From: DATAOG01 sp963782885
GTDB taxonomy: Bacteria; Pseudomonadota; Alphaproteobacteria; Geminicoccales; Geminicoccaceae
Direction: 5' to 3'
DNA length: 64,000 bases
NCBI GenBank assembly: GCA_963782885.1
Contig: CAWALL010000024.1
Span: 1-64,000, forward strand
The position numbers and the translations under genes are program-made. Of the stretch, positions 63,320-64,000 are shown one piece after another. Position 1 is the stretch's first letter, and every line of letters begins with the position of its first letter. Below the pieces are notes generated by a model, which saw only the letters and a list, made by a program, of their open reading frames with translations, was not told the origin of the DNA and did not search any database.

Positions 63320-64000
63320 TCAGGCGATCTCCGCCCGGCGACCCGTCGCCGCCGCGAGCGCCGGTGTGGGCGTGGGGAGATCGCGACGCTCGCGGGCCGG
63401 GCCGCGGGACAGATCCGTGAGCTCGGGGGGTGGCGCCAACTCCTCGGGGGTCAGGAACCAGCCGTTCCGACGCATGGCAGCGCCGAGATCGGCCCGACCC
63501 GAGAGCGCCGCGAGCGGAATCGCCAGCAGGCAGCCCGCGAGCACGGGGCCGAGCCAGAACATCAGCTCGGGGGCGACCAGATAGGCGATCCCCGCCCACA
63601 GGGCGCCGAGCAGCGTGATGTCGCCGTAGCTCAACGTGACCGCGGTCCAGGTCTCGGTCTCCCCGTCCCGCTGCTGGGTGGTCCAGGCGACGCCGCGGCC
63701 GAGCAGGATGCCGAGCACCGCCTTGCTGTGCTGGACCATCAGGACCGGCGCCAGCAGCACCGAGAGCCCGAGCTCGGCCGCCGCGGTCCGCAGCAGGCGC
63801 AGGCCGCCGCCGAACGCGCGCCGGCGCGCCCGCTGGGTCAACGCCAGGCCCAGCGGCAGCAGCTTGGGCAGCAGCAGCATGCCGACCGTGATCCAGGCCA
63901 GGCTCAACAGTTGACGGGGATCGGCGACCGGCCAGGGCTGGAAGAACAGGCTCGCAGCGTGCACCGGGGCCGTGGTCCAGATGTGCGTCCGTACCGCCTC
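63320..64000 (-). CDS. opgH: Glucans biosynthesis glucosyltransferase OpgH/MdoH, C-terminal part
   Basis: The C-terminal 226 residues of a membrane glucosyltransferase that makes osmoregulated periplasmic glucans; the 5' part lies beyond the window. Recognisable elements are 'TAAAELGLSVLLAPVLMVQHSKAVLGILLGRGVAWTTQQRDGE', 'ITLLGALWAGIAYLVAPELMFWLGPVLAGCLLAIPLAALSG' and a Pro-rich cytoplasmic tail. The frame is open to the edge at 64000. Confidence 0.92.
   Translation of the reverse strand, partial: EAVRTHIWTTAPVHAASLFFQPWPVADPRQLLSLAWITVGMLLLPKLLPLGLALTQRARRRAFGGGLRLLRTAAAELGLSVLLAPVLMVQHSKAVLGILLGRGVAWTTQQRDGETETWTAVTLSYGDITLLGALWAGIAYLVAPELMFWLGPVLAGCLLAIPLAALSGRADLGAAMRRNGWFLTPEELAPPPELTDLSRGPARERRDLPTPTPALAAATGRRAEIA

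Noticed and set aside
1..64000. CRISPR arrays, insertion sequences, tRNA or rRNA genes
   Set aside because: No regularly spaced direct repeats, transposase sequence, or cloverleaf/ribosomal sequence was recognised anywhere in the window by eye.

Overview
The window is about 64 kb of very GC-rich, gene-dense chromosome. Many genes are packed with 4-bp ATGA overlaps. Gene content fits an alphaproteobacterium, probably a Rhodospirillales- or Geminicoccales-type lineage: a fused indolepyruvate:ferredoxin oxidoreductase, a two-domain NADP malic enzyme, OpgH (MdoH), HtpX, a cytochrome c' type protein, and MCE with a transport lipoprotein. The taxonomic placement is inference. No tRNA, rRNA, CRISPR array, transposase or integrase was recognised.

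Layout. 1-3.7 kb: end of an AI-2E family exporter, a YkoP-like protein, then an MCE protein with its auxiliary lipoprotein. 3.7-7.8 kb (minus): a four-gene operon with no recognisable family. 8.0-12.1 kb: a divergent locus with an OmpA-domain protein on one side. On the other side are two tandemly duplicated, internally repeated secreted proteins, a third small secreted protein, and a CsgG/HfaB-like lipoprotein fused to a peptidoglycan-binding domain and a DUF4384-like domain. A 10-bp motif, CTATCCCGAA, precedes four of these genes. This locus is the best candidate here for an undescribed system, perhaps a curli/holdfast-like surface fibre. 12.2-21.7 kb: housekeeping and stress genes (cysteine-dioxygenase-like plus multi-rhodanese, lipid kinase, DUF1003, HtpX, esterase, DinB, CDF transporter, hydroxyacid dehydrogenase). 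22.3-26.1 kb (minus): a probable quaternary-amine operon (Rieske oxygenase, FAD oxidase, SMR exporter, choline-kinase-like). 26.2-29.7 kb: indolepyruvate oxidoreductase.

29.6-35.7 kb: a first surface-polysaccharide cluster (Wzy-like polymerase, two glycosyltransferases, a PhyH dioxygenase). A divergent kinase-methyltransferase fusion beside it recalls the O-antigen chain terminator WbdD. 36.6-42.2 kb: three consecutive genes carry frameshifts or in-frame stops (AcpA-type phosphoesterase, dihaem peroxidase, malic enzyme). 42.4-47.9 kb: methyltransferase, EF-hand protein, cytochrome c'-like protein, an orphan sugar-ABC permease, a nuclease-like protein and an archaeal-type phosphoglycerate mutase.

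48.0-59.6 kb: a second polysaccharide cluster with flippase, GT-C transferase, two PAPS sulfotransferases, a heavily frameshifted second flippase, two GT4 transferases, a P-loop kinase-like protein and a polymerase/ligase. It suggests a sulfated surface glycan. 59.7-63.2 kb (minus): a large Tat-exported LamG/beta-helix protein and a phage-tail-like protein. The window ends inside opgH.
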